A stretch of 64,000 nucleotides of DNA from Larimichthys crocea (taxonomy: Eukaryota; Chordata; Actinopteri; Sciaenidae). The DNA lies in assembly GCF_000972845.2 (NCBI RefSeq), contig NC_040018.1, positions 9,273,157 through 9,337,156 of the forward strand. Reading direction: 5' to 3'. The notes under the pieces are model-generated. The model made no database searches and was not told the DNA's origin. It saw nothing but the letters and a program-made list of their open reading frames with translations. The translations under genes were made by a program, and so were the position numbers. This document shows, one piece after another, positions 25,078 to 37,265 of the stretch; the first letter of the stretch is position 1; each line of letters opens with the position of its first letter.

Positions 25078-27868
25078 ACTAAATACACACATGAGCTGCC
25101 CTGCATCTCATTAGCATTTTTCGGGCATTTCAATCCGGTAAAATAGCCTGGTGGCAAGTGACCAAGTGATGATTGAGTGTGGATGTGCATGTGATTGCTT
25201 CCTGTTTCTTAACATTCAGGTATTCCCTCAAACACTCTGTAACTGCAGCCAGTGCCCAGACTACCTGAAACATTTTTAACTTTGACCAAACCAAGTGAAC
25301 CTGCTTCAGCGTGAGGGAGTAGAGGAGGATTACAGCTGTATCATGTTAGAAACTTATATTTACATGTGTCATTTCTTGGCAATACATATTGACAAAGAGC
25401 CCACAGAAAGTAGTAAAGAAAAAAATATGTTATAACCACATCTGTCACTCACTTCGCTTCACCAGAAGTAAGAGAACATAAATCAGAGTCAAACCGACAT
25501 CAGTAACTATCCAAATGACTAAAAATCCCGCAGGACAACTGAACTTTGCTCTCACTTCTTTTGTCGAGACAGAAAAGGTTAATACATTTTTAAAAATTGA
25601 TGCAGTTTGTTGCTATTAACAAAGCCACAAGCCATTACCCACAAGTCTAAGAACACAAAACAAGCTTTCGCCTTACATTATCACCATTCGTGCAATCTGT
25701 GTTCAGTCCCCTCAACCAGTGACCATTAGCTGAAAGCTAAGCAACGTATACACCGTGTGTGTTTGTGTACTTCTGTTCTTCTTCAAAAAGATTGATTTTG
25801 TATGTAGTTACTCTGTCTGACACCTTTAGAGGCCGTTCAGACAGAGATGCATCACTACAGGTGCAGCTGCTTCAAAAACACTTTCGGCAAAGTGTGTCGG
25901 GCAAAACAGCTGGCTGGCCTGTAGAGCAGGGCTGCTTGCATTACCATGATGAGGGGAGGGAAAAACGACTCGGAGTTGTGTCCACTATTAACAACCTCTT
26001 AACTGCATTTGTTCCACCGTTCCTATTTTATCAAAGAATGAACCTGTGGACCTCACCCTGTGCCCAATTTGATTGGCCCAGTGTGATATTGACAAGCAGT
26101 GCGACTCTGCACTTTGTGCACTTTTTTTCCCTATTTAATTGTCATGCACATATAAAAACTGTTAGAATAACACAACAACACAGTGCACAAGAGCAGTGCA
26201 TGCCACGCACACCATACCAGTGGACACAGTAACACGCTTCTTAGACCACTGCTTAATCGCCAGTGTGACAAGCTGAAGTCAGTGTACTTGTAAACAGAAC
26301 AGACAGAAAGGACCAGACAGCAGTGATTACAGCTAAAGAGTTGAACAGATGGCTTATGAAAAGAAAGTGAGCAGTATCAATGAAAAAAGAGTAACGGCTT
26401 TGATGCTTACACAAGCTTTTGCACTGCCAAACGCTTAATGGGAGCTGTAGTTGTTTTTAAATGGTGAGAAATGAAACATAACTAAAGTCACAAGGTGATA
26501 AATTCAAATAGAAAGTGCTTCAGTAGATGGAATATAGATGGTAAAACCCAGAAACCTTCAATGTTCTCAGAACAACCAATCAAATTTAGACACAGATAAC
26601 AGCCCAGAAATGGCATCGGCCCAGAGATCATGATATAAATACAGAACTTGTCATAAATGTTCCTCTCTGGTTTTTTATGGCTGCTTTAGAATGTACAATA
26701 CAAATATAATTAATACACTTTAATCTGGTACTTTTCTCATCATATTTCTTTGATTGGATGAGACATCAAAGCTCTGTGTGGTAAAAAGACAGAGGCTGTC
26801 TGTCCAAGGTCAAAGATCTGCTGTGTGAATTCTTCTGAAACCAGTTTTGCATTTAAGAAGGTTACGAAGCTCTCAGCCTGCATGCTCCATAAATGTGTCT
26901 GTGTGTGTTTGGCTCAAAGACCGCGACCATAACCACCGCGCTCACATGATCGTAGGACTTGGAATATCGCGATGGCCGAGGGGCAAATACATGATTGTGT
27001 GAGAGACACAGAGCGGGAGACAGTGAGCGTGTGAAAAAAAGCTTTGAGATTGTATGCTATTACATCACCACTTCCTGTGTCACCAAAGAAGTCAGCAGGG
27101 CATGCATGATTTCCTCTTACACATGCACACATACATGTATGGATTCAGACGCACTCACACACACAGTGCCCGATTCATCCTGGTGTAAATATACACAACC
27201 CAAAGTCGTTTTCACATCACTTTAACTCAGGCGATGGTGGATATCAGACTCTAAGCACTCAGTGTATTGTATCGATGGGTGTGCACTATTATGCAAACAA
27301 TGTTTTGTCTTCCATTTACGCCATTAAATGAGGGAAATTCCGAGCTTTGTACAATTCACCTTGGTACTTCACCTTCCCTTCTTCCTTTATACACTCCCTT
27401 CCTTCCTCCTTCCTTCCACGTGGCCAGCTGCCGCCTCATATTCATTTTCGGTGAAGAATGGCAAATAGCTTCTAACAGGCAGCTCAAATCAGAGCGATTT
27501 AAGAATTGCAAATTGAGAACTAATCACACCAGAGATCTACAGTTTTTTTTTTTTATATTAAGTTAAGGAAAACTGCATGTAGACTGACAGGACGATGGAT
27601 ACACCCAAAAGATGGTTGGCAGCATCGTCACTTTTGGTCTGTTTGTAACTTTAGTCCTAACCCATGAAAAGTCTTCCTTCTTTCCAGTTCCTGATCTTCA
27701 CAGAACTATCTTAAATAAAACTTTATTTCTGTTCCTCCATTCCCTCTTTTATCCCACTGCTTCATTCCTCAATCCCTGCCTCTCTCCATCCTTACTAATG
27801 TTTCATAAAAAAGGTTTATAAGCTCTGACCCCCAGCTGATGGTCACCAGCAATCACAAATTTAAGCCT

Positions 27869-27870
<2 letters not shown>

Positions 27871-27901
<31 letters not shown>
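27871..27901 (+). repeat. (AT)15 microsatellite
   Basis: Pure alternating AT run, self-complementary. Confidence 0.95.
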
Positions 27902-27903
<2 letters not shown>

Positions 27904-28072
27904 TTGTTCTCTTTTCTTTTTAAATTAGTTTTGGTCTTTTGCCAGTTAATATCTGCGTACAAATAGCCTGGGGGTGTCAGTGTTCTAGAGATATGCAGTA
28001 TAAATCATCTTTATGGGATACTTTGAGCTATAATAGGCAAAGACAATTTTGGAATGGATTTTATCAGCCCAC

Positions 28073-28093
28073 CTTGCCACCAGGGGACCTGCT
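28073..28093 (+). promoter_or_regulatory. CTCF-like motif
   Basis: cttgccaccaggggacctgc resembles the core CCACCAGGGGGCGC with two differences. Weak call from motif alone. Confidence 0.25.
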
Positions 28094-29923
28094 TTGGATG
28101 ACATAAACAGGAAGTTTAATGTTTCCATGGAGACAGTGAGTTTCCTGTGGGTTCCAGACCGCTGGATTTGCACACACATCTCAGATTTGTCCAGTGATTA
28201 AAATAGGTCCAGTATTGTGCCCACTGGCTGCCGTTTCGGCTGGAATAAACAGTCAACCAATCAGAGGTTAGCCAGCATTTTTCATGCTGGTACACAGATA
28301 AGTACCTAGTTATGAAAAACACAACAGAAAAGTGGCAATAAACACACACAAGACTGACACAGCTGCATAAGTTATCAAATCATATTTTGGCAGAAGATTT
28401 GCCGAACAAACTTCTGCTGATCGCTTAGAGCAAAACATAACTAAATATGAACACAGTGTCACACTGAATGAATGAAAGATCGGGATATGTTTGCTCCTAG
28501 CAGTTTCTGTTTGCAATGAAACCATGTACAGAAAACAATCACCTGGATTACTTTTGATATGATAATTACACACGAGGTAAGATCTGAAATTATGAGGATT
28601 GCCATATGGCCATTATTTTGGCATCAGTATGACGCTTGTGTTTTGTGATTTGATTTGAGTTATGACGCACAATCAGGTTCAGGTTTTCTTTTTTGTGTGT
28701 ATATAGAAAGATATAGAAAGTAGGTAAACCGGGTTTACCCTCCTCTTGATCCCTGTTTTAAATCCATCTCACCAGCAATGATCCTTTATCCATGATACTG
28801 GGCAATATATTGACTATTTTCCGTCCACTGTTTCCTCCAGTAATCCTCTGTTTCATCTGGTCCTGATTCTGGACTCTGGGGTACTGTCAACAGTCCACTG
28901 GCCTAGTTCTCAGAGCACCACCAGTCCACCCAGTCTGTCCAGCACTCTATTGAGAGCTCCACTCCACCACTCACTACAGTGGATGAGAAGCTTACTGTCT
29001 CCTCTCATTCTTTTGTTCCCTTTGTTTCCCCCACAGCAAGACAGAAAAACAGAGGAAATCCAGCAAGAGAGACAGAGTGAGAGAGAAAACGGGTGGAGGC
29101 AGGCAGAGAGGGATGTAAGGATTAGCCAGATTTTTTTTTTTTTGCTGTACAATCGAGCCAATTCACACGTTAAAAGAGAAATGCGAGAGCCAAACAAAAG
29201 GGCTAATTTCGCAGTGCTTCATGTGCATAATCGACTGGCTGGGAGTTTTCAAAAAGAGGATCAAACTCATCTTTATTGAGGCTGGGAATAGAAGTATAAC
29301 CCACAAAGACAAAATGCTCCCTATCATCTGTCTCTCAATTCTGCCAGAGAGAATGCTGCTGTCTTTTGTCTGCTCTGTAGTCAGCTACACCATCACAATG
29401 ATTCAGATTGACTTACATAGGCAGAGCTTACTGTCCTGCTGTAAATTACAGGAAGGTGGATAGCTGAATCTGAGACTGTATAACACATTTTGATGGCACT
29501 AAATCAGATTCTTTACACTGGTCTAAATAATTGATACAATGCTAGTTTGCCCTTTCAGACACAATGAAATTTGCGGTGCGCTTACTGCTGGGCATTTAAA
29601 AGCCAAAGCTCAACCTGCTTAAACTTTGGGTGCAAGTGCACCAATGGCTGTTCACGCAGCACAGGCTGTTGAAAATAGCAGCTTTCAGATCGCAATGCTG
29701 CCGTTCTCCTGTGTGTGCAAGGGCCAAAAGACATAATTTCTGTCACTTCCTGTCAGTTAAATACCATTACATTACCTGATGATACTACTGTCAAGATTCC
29801 ATCAATTATTCCCCATCCTTCAGTCTGGAATCCATCAAAACATACTCATATGGTAAGTGTTTGAAGATATGCAGACAGATGAGACATGTTTTATAATAAG
29901 TCAGGATTTCGGTGGAGACAAAT

Positions 29924-30596
29924 TAGAGTTGCACGATACCCACGGTATACACGGTACCCCGCAGTGCCAAATCATAACCGTCGCTACTATACTAGAAATT
30001 TTACATGACAGTACTACCGTGGATTACTATACTACCGGTGCCAGTCTCCGCTACATAGCGGCCGCCTCTGCTCTCCTCCCGGCTTCTCACTATATGCTAC
30101 TCCTTTGTAAACAAACCAACATGGAACCGCAACCAAACGTCACAGCTGCTGAATGATTGGCTGTTTGCCTGTTACTGGTGACGTTTGTTACTGTTTCCGC
30201 ACGCTGGGTCCGCCCGTCTGTTAGCTGATTGGCTGTTCGTTGTTTCTGCCGGCAAGAACGAACTCCGCGAAGACAGCTCCGCTTCGATAGAAACTCCCTT
30301 CCAAACAAACAACAAGCTAAAGTTCTGTCTCGCCCAGACACGAGACAACACACTCACCATGGCAGAAGCACCGGGCCCGAGCAGCGAGTCTGCCGTGGCG
30401 TCTTCGTCAGTGGCAACACTAATTTTGCTTAAAAAACAAACGTCGTTGTTTCAAACTAACTTGTACAAATACATTGCAGTTTATAAAAATAATAATAATA
30501 ATAAAAAAGGCCGCAGTATCGCGATAATACCCGGAACCGCGATACTTTGTCTGGTATAGTATCGTGGTTACTCATTTTAGTATCGTGACAACTCTA
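29924..30596 (+). mobile_element. Non-autonomous hAT-superfamily element with intact ends
   Basis: Ends are TAGAGTTG-CACGATAC and, inverted, GTATCGTG-ACAACTCTA (one-base difference). They are flanked by perfect 8-bp target duplications agacaaat at 29916-29923 and 30597-30604; 8-bp duplications are the hallmark of hAT elements. Both subterminal regions are rich in CGATAC/GTATCG copies, likely transposase-binding repeats. The GC-richer middle has two ATTGGCTG (CCAAT-type) boxes (near 30157 and 30227) and an ATG at 30359 opening a short frame MAEAPGPSSESAVASSS that soon leaves coding-like composition. This looks like an internally deleted derivative that kept the promoter and start of a parental gene. 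It sits in mtss2 intron 1. Confidence 0.85.
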
Positions 30597-31977
30597 AGAC
30601 AAATACACAGTGTCCTCTAATATCAGAAGCAACTGTTACATTTTCATGAAATAAAACATTAGGGTTACTGATTTGCAGGTAAAATGAGCAGTGGTGCTAC
30701 ATTAAACAGCAAAGGCCATATATTTAAGGGGTGAGGTGAGTGGTTAAACCCTCATATAGCAGCAACATTATAACAGGATGACAAGGGTCATCAGCTGGGT
30801 AGGTGTGAGATAGGGTTAGGGTCTTAAATGTTTTTAGAGGAAGGTTGGGTTGGGCTGTCGCCTCCTAGCTGTCAACATCGGTTTCCTCTGACCACGACCA
30901 CCATTTTATTCTAATATTAGTCAAGTAATTTAAGAAACACTCATATTAATCATTTTTGTAACAGTAACATGCTGTTTTGGGGTTTCAGTTTCAGGACTTG
31001 CCGCACGGAAACATGAACTAATGTGGGAGAAACTGAAACTTGAATTTTGTTTGATATTACATTAATATTTTGAAGTATACAGAGTATTTGACTTGTTTTC
31101 TTTTCTTTCTTTATTTCTTTTTTTCTTTTTTAGAAAAAGCATCATGGTGTACGAAGATAAGTGGAGTCATGATTTCCTCCACCATGCTGAGTAAAACGAT
31201 TCTCCCGGCACATCGGCTGGCACTTTGTTTCAAAGGGAAAAGGATCAGCATGCAGATGAGGAGAGAGGCTGCCTCGCTGCATAATTGATGAAGTGCAGCA
31301 GCTAATTCCAATCTAAACATAGTGATGGGGGGAAAGAGAAAACCATCTGTGTGTTGTTGTATTTCTGCGCTGCAAGGCCAGAGATCATAGAAGCCCTATC
31401 AGTGAAACATCTGCCCAGTAGGATGTCTGCACCATGTTTTGTGTAAAACAATACTTATGGATGTCATGTAATATGTCAGACAGGGATATCCATAAATGTA
31501 CACATTCATTTATGTTTCTACATATCATGCTACTGAATCACAGCAGGAATGAAAAATGAGAGATGAGGTTCCGCAACTATAGTTTCAGACGCAGCTACCA
31601 CCATTTGGATTTTTTGGATCTAAGGATCTGTAGTTCCAATCTCAGCTTCCACTGAAAAGAAGTATGTACCTTCACTTGCAAAGTTTTGGGGTGGAGGCAG
31701 AGGTACAGGCAGTTAAGTTAAGGATCATGTCATTAGGTGTATGGAAATGGTGACTGCATCTTGATATCTGATCACTGACTTAATGCAACACTTGGTGAGC
31801 ATGTGACCCAAATTTAAACGCACCCAAGAAGCTGTGTGGCTAACAGGTGCATGCTGGGTCTGGCTACATGCTAAATGCCTACCTTCAGTGAGGTGTGTGA
31901 GGTCTTACTGCTGTTTTTGGCAATAATATGTGACACGAAACTGCAGAGCATTCAGCTTAATGTTTCAAAAGTCAGTG

Positions 31978-32230
31978 TATCTTGACCAGAAAAGGGCATC
32001 TGACACTGTCAAACATAGCATTCTTCTGCCTAAAAGTCTGTCAGTCTTCTGTCTTGTCTATTATTTAAATTTTTGATTGGTTTCAGGTATGTCATCAAAG
32101 TAGAGAACAGTGTGTGAAAGTGGATGAAGAAAAGTCATTCTTTCAAAACAACAGAATGGGTACTCCCCAAGGTTCGATCCTTGGTCCACTACATTTCAGT
32201 CTGTGACCTGTCAAGTTACAAGACTTATGA
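31978..32230 (+). mobile_element. LINE reverse-transcriptase fossil (L2/Rex1-like)
   Basis: Translates to LDQKRASDTVKHSILL (31981-32028, equivalent to the LDLSKAFDTVxHxILL block of non-LTR reverse transcriptases). After a frameshift come WFQVCHQSREQCVKVDEE (32078) and GTPQGSILGPLHFSL (32159-32203), the PQGSILGPLLF block, then a TGA. The YADD catalytic block that should follow is not intact. It is a short, dead fragment in mtss2 intron 1. Confidence 0.7.
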
Positions 32231-32432
32231 CATTATGGCCAACATGGACATATATGCATCAGCTGAGTGGTGTACTCGGATCTGTTGCTACAAATGATCT
32301 TAGTCTTAATAATCTTGTAGTCAATTTAAAAAATAAATAAATAAAAATTTAAAAAAAAATGTTTTTCTTATTTAAATCAATAATAAAAATTTTTTAGAGC
32401 CAAACTAAAATTGCAAATATGGTAAAGAACAA

Positions 32433-32525
32433 CCTTAAAGGACCAGTATGATAGATTGCATTTGTCCCATCAAATAAAATTCACCTAAAATGATACTGCT
32501 GGGAAAAACAGTTCATGGGAAACAT
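32433..32525 (-). repeat. Teleost short interspersed repeat, reversed copy
   Basis: Begins ccttaaaggaccagtatgat agatt, the reverse complement of the terminal part of the repeat at 19185-19285. Degenerate beyond the first 40 bp. Confidence 0.4.
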
Positions 32526-35500
32526 AATTCCAGTGATTTAGAATTGCATTATCAAAGCTGAGGACTTTCCAAAAGAGGCGTGTCAAGAGGAGTGTCAAGG
32601 TGATCCTACACTTCCCATAATATGACACAGAACATGTTCTTTCTGAGACAACTTCATGCCTCAAGTTTGAAGCACAGCCTTGTGTTCAAAATGACGGACA
32701 GACTTTCTAAAGCTCCTTCAGAGCCACAGATGACACCATACAACCATTTTTACAGGCTGAGCAGTGCTACTGGTCTAACCATGATTTTGATGTGAAGTTG
32801 CTGTTTCAGCTCCACATAGCTTTCAGGGCAAAGCAGTGTTTCATACATAAACGTAAATATTCAGGCATGAATCACAAAATGTAGAGAGATTTACACAGAG
32901 TAAAGACAGAAGCTATCTACATTATCTTTTATTGGATGGCATGTTCACAAGCAGCCATCAATCACCCGGGCTCTTATAGGTATGAAGATGTCACTTAGCT
33001 CTTTCTTTCTGGGCTGAAAGTCATTATTATCTGCACTGCTGCAATCGTGTGAAAGGGCTGTTGATGGATGCTGAAGGTGCGCCATCTGACCACTTAGTGT
33101 AAGTGACAGCAACCATTACTGTGACCCTACAGCACTCAGAGAGATATGCATGCAGAGTTTAGGGGGGAGTGGACCTTGGCTTCGATGGCGGACCGTGATG
33201 AAACCCAAACAGGCACTAAATATGTCCTGATCTCAGATTTGGTTGATGTTAAGAACACACGAGTAACCACAGCTTTATTTGAATCTAATTTAATATTGAG
33301 GATAATTTAATAGTGGTTGCAACAACTTGTGGCTTTCATGGCATTGCTGTTGACCTCCACGATGCTTCTGTGTTGTGGACAGGGATATGACAGTTTCATA
33401 CCAGGAAGAATTCAAATTGTAGGAAAGAATCAGACATTAAAGCTGCATTTATGAATGTTTTATATTAGCAATGGATCAAATGACTCAAATGACAATGTGC
33501 AATGTGAAAGGAGTTGCTCATATTGACCACAGAGAACTCACTCAGACTACATGGATCCTCTCTCTAGTAAGCAACCAGCACATTTTCTAAATCACCTCAT
33601 ACATATATTTTACATTTCTGTACATTCCTTGTTACTTACCGGCCGACATTCACACCTATATAGATATATCTGCAATATGCTAATATTGTAATAACTTCTG
33701 TTCAGAATGGTTTCCCACGTGTCATAATTTGAAGGTTTCTGCTCATGTTTGGATTGTCCTTGCCTTGCACTGAGAGATGTTGTAATGTCAAGTTATTTAA
33801 ACACTTGGTAGCAAGGAAGGAGCAGGTAGCAAGGTAGGGCTTCACAGGATTACAGTGTGTTGTGAGGTGCAGAGGCTGTCAGGGATGATGGAGAGGAGGG
33901 GTGGTGTTTCTTTATGGTTGAATGAAGGCGTTGCATTATAATTTTTCTTCTCTGAATGTCTCTACAGCTGTACCATTCTCCTCAACGCTGCAGCTTCTGG
34001 CATGAAAAGGGAAAGATGTATTGATTTTCATAAATTACCTGCATGATACCATAATCATGCAAAGCACCTATCCCCACACAAGTAAGCACATACAGCCAAA
34101 TGCCAAACAAACATATCTTCAAGATGTGATATATAGAGCATGAAGATCTTTCTGTTCATTTCTCCTTGAAATAAACAAGAGAATATTGATTTGCCACATT
34201 CATTGTTATTCTCTGTCTCTGGCCTGTTCATAATGATCAGCGTGTTTTACAGTGAACAGCTGAGTGTGATGAGAAGGCTTTGACAGGTCTGACAAAGGGT
34301 TCAGTGAGAGAGACTGTCTTGGCTGGCTCCCAGCAGCCTCCACGCCTCCCTCAACCAGGCGTCCCTATTCATCTCTACCGGCCTTAACGAGCCTCAGGGC
34401 CCTAACGACCTCAGTGATTTTAACGAGCTCTAACGAGAGAGTGCTCCGTTACACGTCCTGTGATTCGGCTTGCACGTTGGCACCACTAACGTATGAATTA
34501 AACTGTTAAAATGTTTTCACGCGGCTGTTTTTGCATCGCAAACGTTTCAAGGTCAAAATCATTTGAATCATTTTGAAACCATGCAAAACAATGCCTTTTT
34601 TAAGCTGCCCTTAAATCACATCTACGTCTGTGATTTTAAAAATCAGCTTCTCTGCAAAGAATGCTTTCTCACTTTCCACCTTTGTAATCCAACTTTTTTA
34701 CCTTCGAAGAAAATTAAATGAAGAAATTCTTGAAATACAAGGAATATCCTGAGGCCTCCAAACCACAACTTTAACAGTATCAAAAGAGTCTGACAGTAAT
34801 CTATCCATGTCAGTTGATGTTGGTGGTTTTTCACATCAAATTTGTGCAGCTGACCATTGCAAGCCTTAGAGCCTTAGTTGCAATGTCTTAGAGCCGACCT
34901 TTGAGGGAACAGAAAGCCAGAGTCAAAAAAGGAGAAAGCTATTATGTAACCTGACAGGTTATAAGCCTGCTTTGCCAAAGTAACTCTAGAACAGAGACAG
35001 CCAGTCAAAGTCAATGGTACACTACCAATACCTATCTTAATAAAGTAACTGTAGTCTGGTTCGCAACCAATGTCTAGCTAATTGGTAGTAGCTATTCTAG
35101 GCCAGCTGGCTGGTCGGGCCGTAGGAGGTGGCTATATTATAGTAGCTATATTATAAAGTAAGATAGTATTTGTTAGTACGTTATAGAAAGTCCATCAAGT
35201 TTCCACCAGACCAAGGATCCACAAATGAACCACTACACTACTGGTCTTATTGGCCAACAAAGGGTACTTAGCTTTAACATTTGGCATGGACAAAATGTTT
35301 TATACACAGCAGACATTTGCTTAAATCATGTTTGTGCTACTAAAGCTGCTAAATTAGATCTTAGCATTGAGAGACTGCAGAAATATGGATAACAATCAAA
35401 AGTGCACGATATAGACAAAGACAGATACACGCTCAGAAAATGTGTTTCTTAACAAGTTAAGCTGAGCTCGCACACAGTAGGAAAGTCACAGGTGGATGTA

Positions 35501-36689
35501 ATAAAGGATGAGATGAGAGCGCTGTGTCTGTCTTTCTCCTTGTTTCTATTGACACGCATCCCGGCCTCTGTTATAGACAACAGCACTGCGGTGGGAAGTT
35601 CCCCCGGACCACACAGACACAAACACACCACAGATTGGACTAATGATACTCTTCCACAGAGAATCTTCAGTTCTGCTACATGGCCCAGAGTCATAGGACA
35701 TTGTCACAGGCTTTAAAGGGCTGGACAACAATGGGAAGTCTCTCTGAGGATACAGTTGGTTTTCAGCTCTCCTGGTCTGTTGATGTTGTTGTTTTTCCCA
35801 CTTTACTACTTTAATGAGGAGACAGACGGGCCTCAGACAGCTGAAAAACAACCAAATTCAACATTTTCTAAAATCCACTTGATAAGTGATGGCTCTCATT
35901 GATACAGTGGGGATTGAGTCTCATTTTCAGCTTGTTGTTTTGTTACCTTGTATGTGAAATGTGTTCATTTTTTCAGAAGTTTGGAAGACTTATGGCCTGG
36001 CGTATATTAAGTTTATGTAAAATGATGATCATCACCTGGATATGACCAGGAATGTTGGCAGCTTCCTGTTTTGTACATGGAAGAAACACAAGAGAAGCCT
36101 TAAGATGGCAAAACAATGTATAAGTCAAATTATTAGTTTATTATTCGGTTACTTAATCAACAAAATCTCTTTTTTTCCAGTTTCTTAAATATGAATATTT
36201 GATGGTTCTATTAAGTTTTAGATTTATTTTGGCCTTTTGAGTTTCAGGACTATCAATCGAATGACTGGTTGTCACCCTGTTGCAAAGGCACTGCCAACCA
36301 GTCTGACATGGTTTCATAAAAGAACTGGAAATGTCGGTTTCACATAAAATTCCATCCTCTGTATGTCTGCGAACATCCACGAGGAACATTCACATGGAGC
36401 CTAAAATCTAAAACAGACTGTACGTGCTGACTAAAACACAGACTGCACATGTGTAAGCACATCTGCTGATGTAGACATCTGAGGCAGCAAAAACAGAACC
36501 ACGTCCACATCCACTCCTAGTCCTAAAGAAAGCCAAGAGAAGGCTTCCTGCCAGTGGGGTCTGTGGTCTGAATATACGTAAACAAGGTTTTGAATACATA
36601 AAAATGCAAAACTTTTCAAGTTACATTTTCATGTAGAACATGTAGGGAATGTTTTGGACATTTTAGACAAATAGTTGAGATAGACAGAA

Positions 36690-36785
36690 AACAAGAGAGG
36701 TATAACATGCACCAAAGGTCCAATCCAGGGACTTTGCAGGCATATGGTAGTCTTAACCACTCATCCACCAGGACACCTCAGCAGC
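36690..36785 (-). mobile_element. tRNA-derived SINE remnant
   Basis: On the minus strand: GGTGTCCTGGTGGATGAGTGG TTAAGA (A-box-like), then AGTCCCTGGATTGGACC (B-box-like), then the tail ctttggtgcatgttatacctctct common in teleost SINEs. It is degenerate and short. Confidence 0.6.
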
Positions 36786-37189
36786 AAGTTTTAATGGAAG
36801 TACTTGATTTTGACTTGTAATATACAGTGATGTAATATAAAGCCAAATATTTAGCATAGGCCATGCCACAGGACACCTACTGGAAAGTACTGAAGCCATG
36901 GGTGATGTATCCTTGGAAACAGTACAAGTGTACGAACATCAATACACACACACACGTAAAGTGGTTTGTATGCTTTGTGTTTTATGGTACGCTTCACACA
37001 CCGTGGTCTAAAGCATCATCATGGCCAGAGAATATAAGCAAAGCAGATGTGGCTGGCCACCACAAGCCGCAGTCTCATCCTGGTTCCCACCAGAGCTGAA
37101 CTCAGGACTTCATTCTGAGGAGGCATCTCAAGGCAAAACAAAGCCACACGTGTAACTCTCAGCCTTCATGGCTATGTCTGTGAATTACA

Positions 37190-37265
37190 GAGGAGCAAGC
37201 GACATAGCCACAATGTTGCTGGTTCAGTTCATACCAATGACTTTTGTTGCATGTTATACTACTGG
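37190..37265 (+). mobile_element. Second degenerate SINE-like fragment
   Basis: Plus strand: gctggttcagttcataccaatgac then ttttgttgcatgttatac, the same B-box and tail arrangement as the copy at 36690-36785 but without a clear A box. Confidence 0.35.

Noticed and set aside
25759..26232. 157-codon open frame on the plus strand in mtss2 intron 1
   Set aside because: No domain pattern, no splice context, and partly repeat-like sequence; a chance frame of this length is not surprising in 64 kb.
30359..30559. Short frame inside the hAT element as a functional gene
   Set aside because: Becomes low-complexity (poly-Asn from AATAAT) and runs into the element's 3' end; likely the residue of a deleted parental gene.
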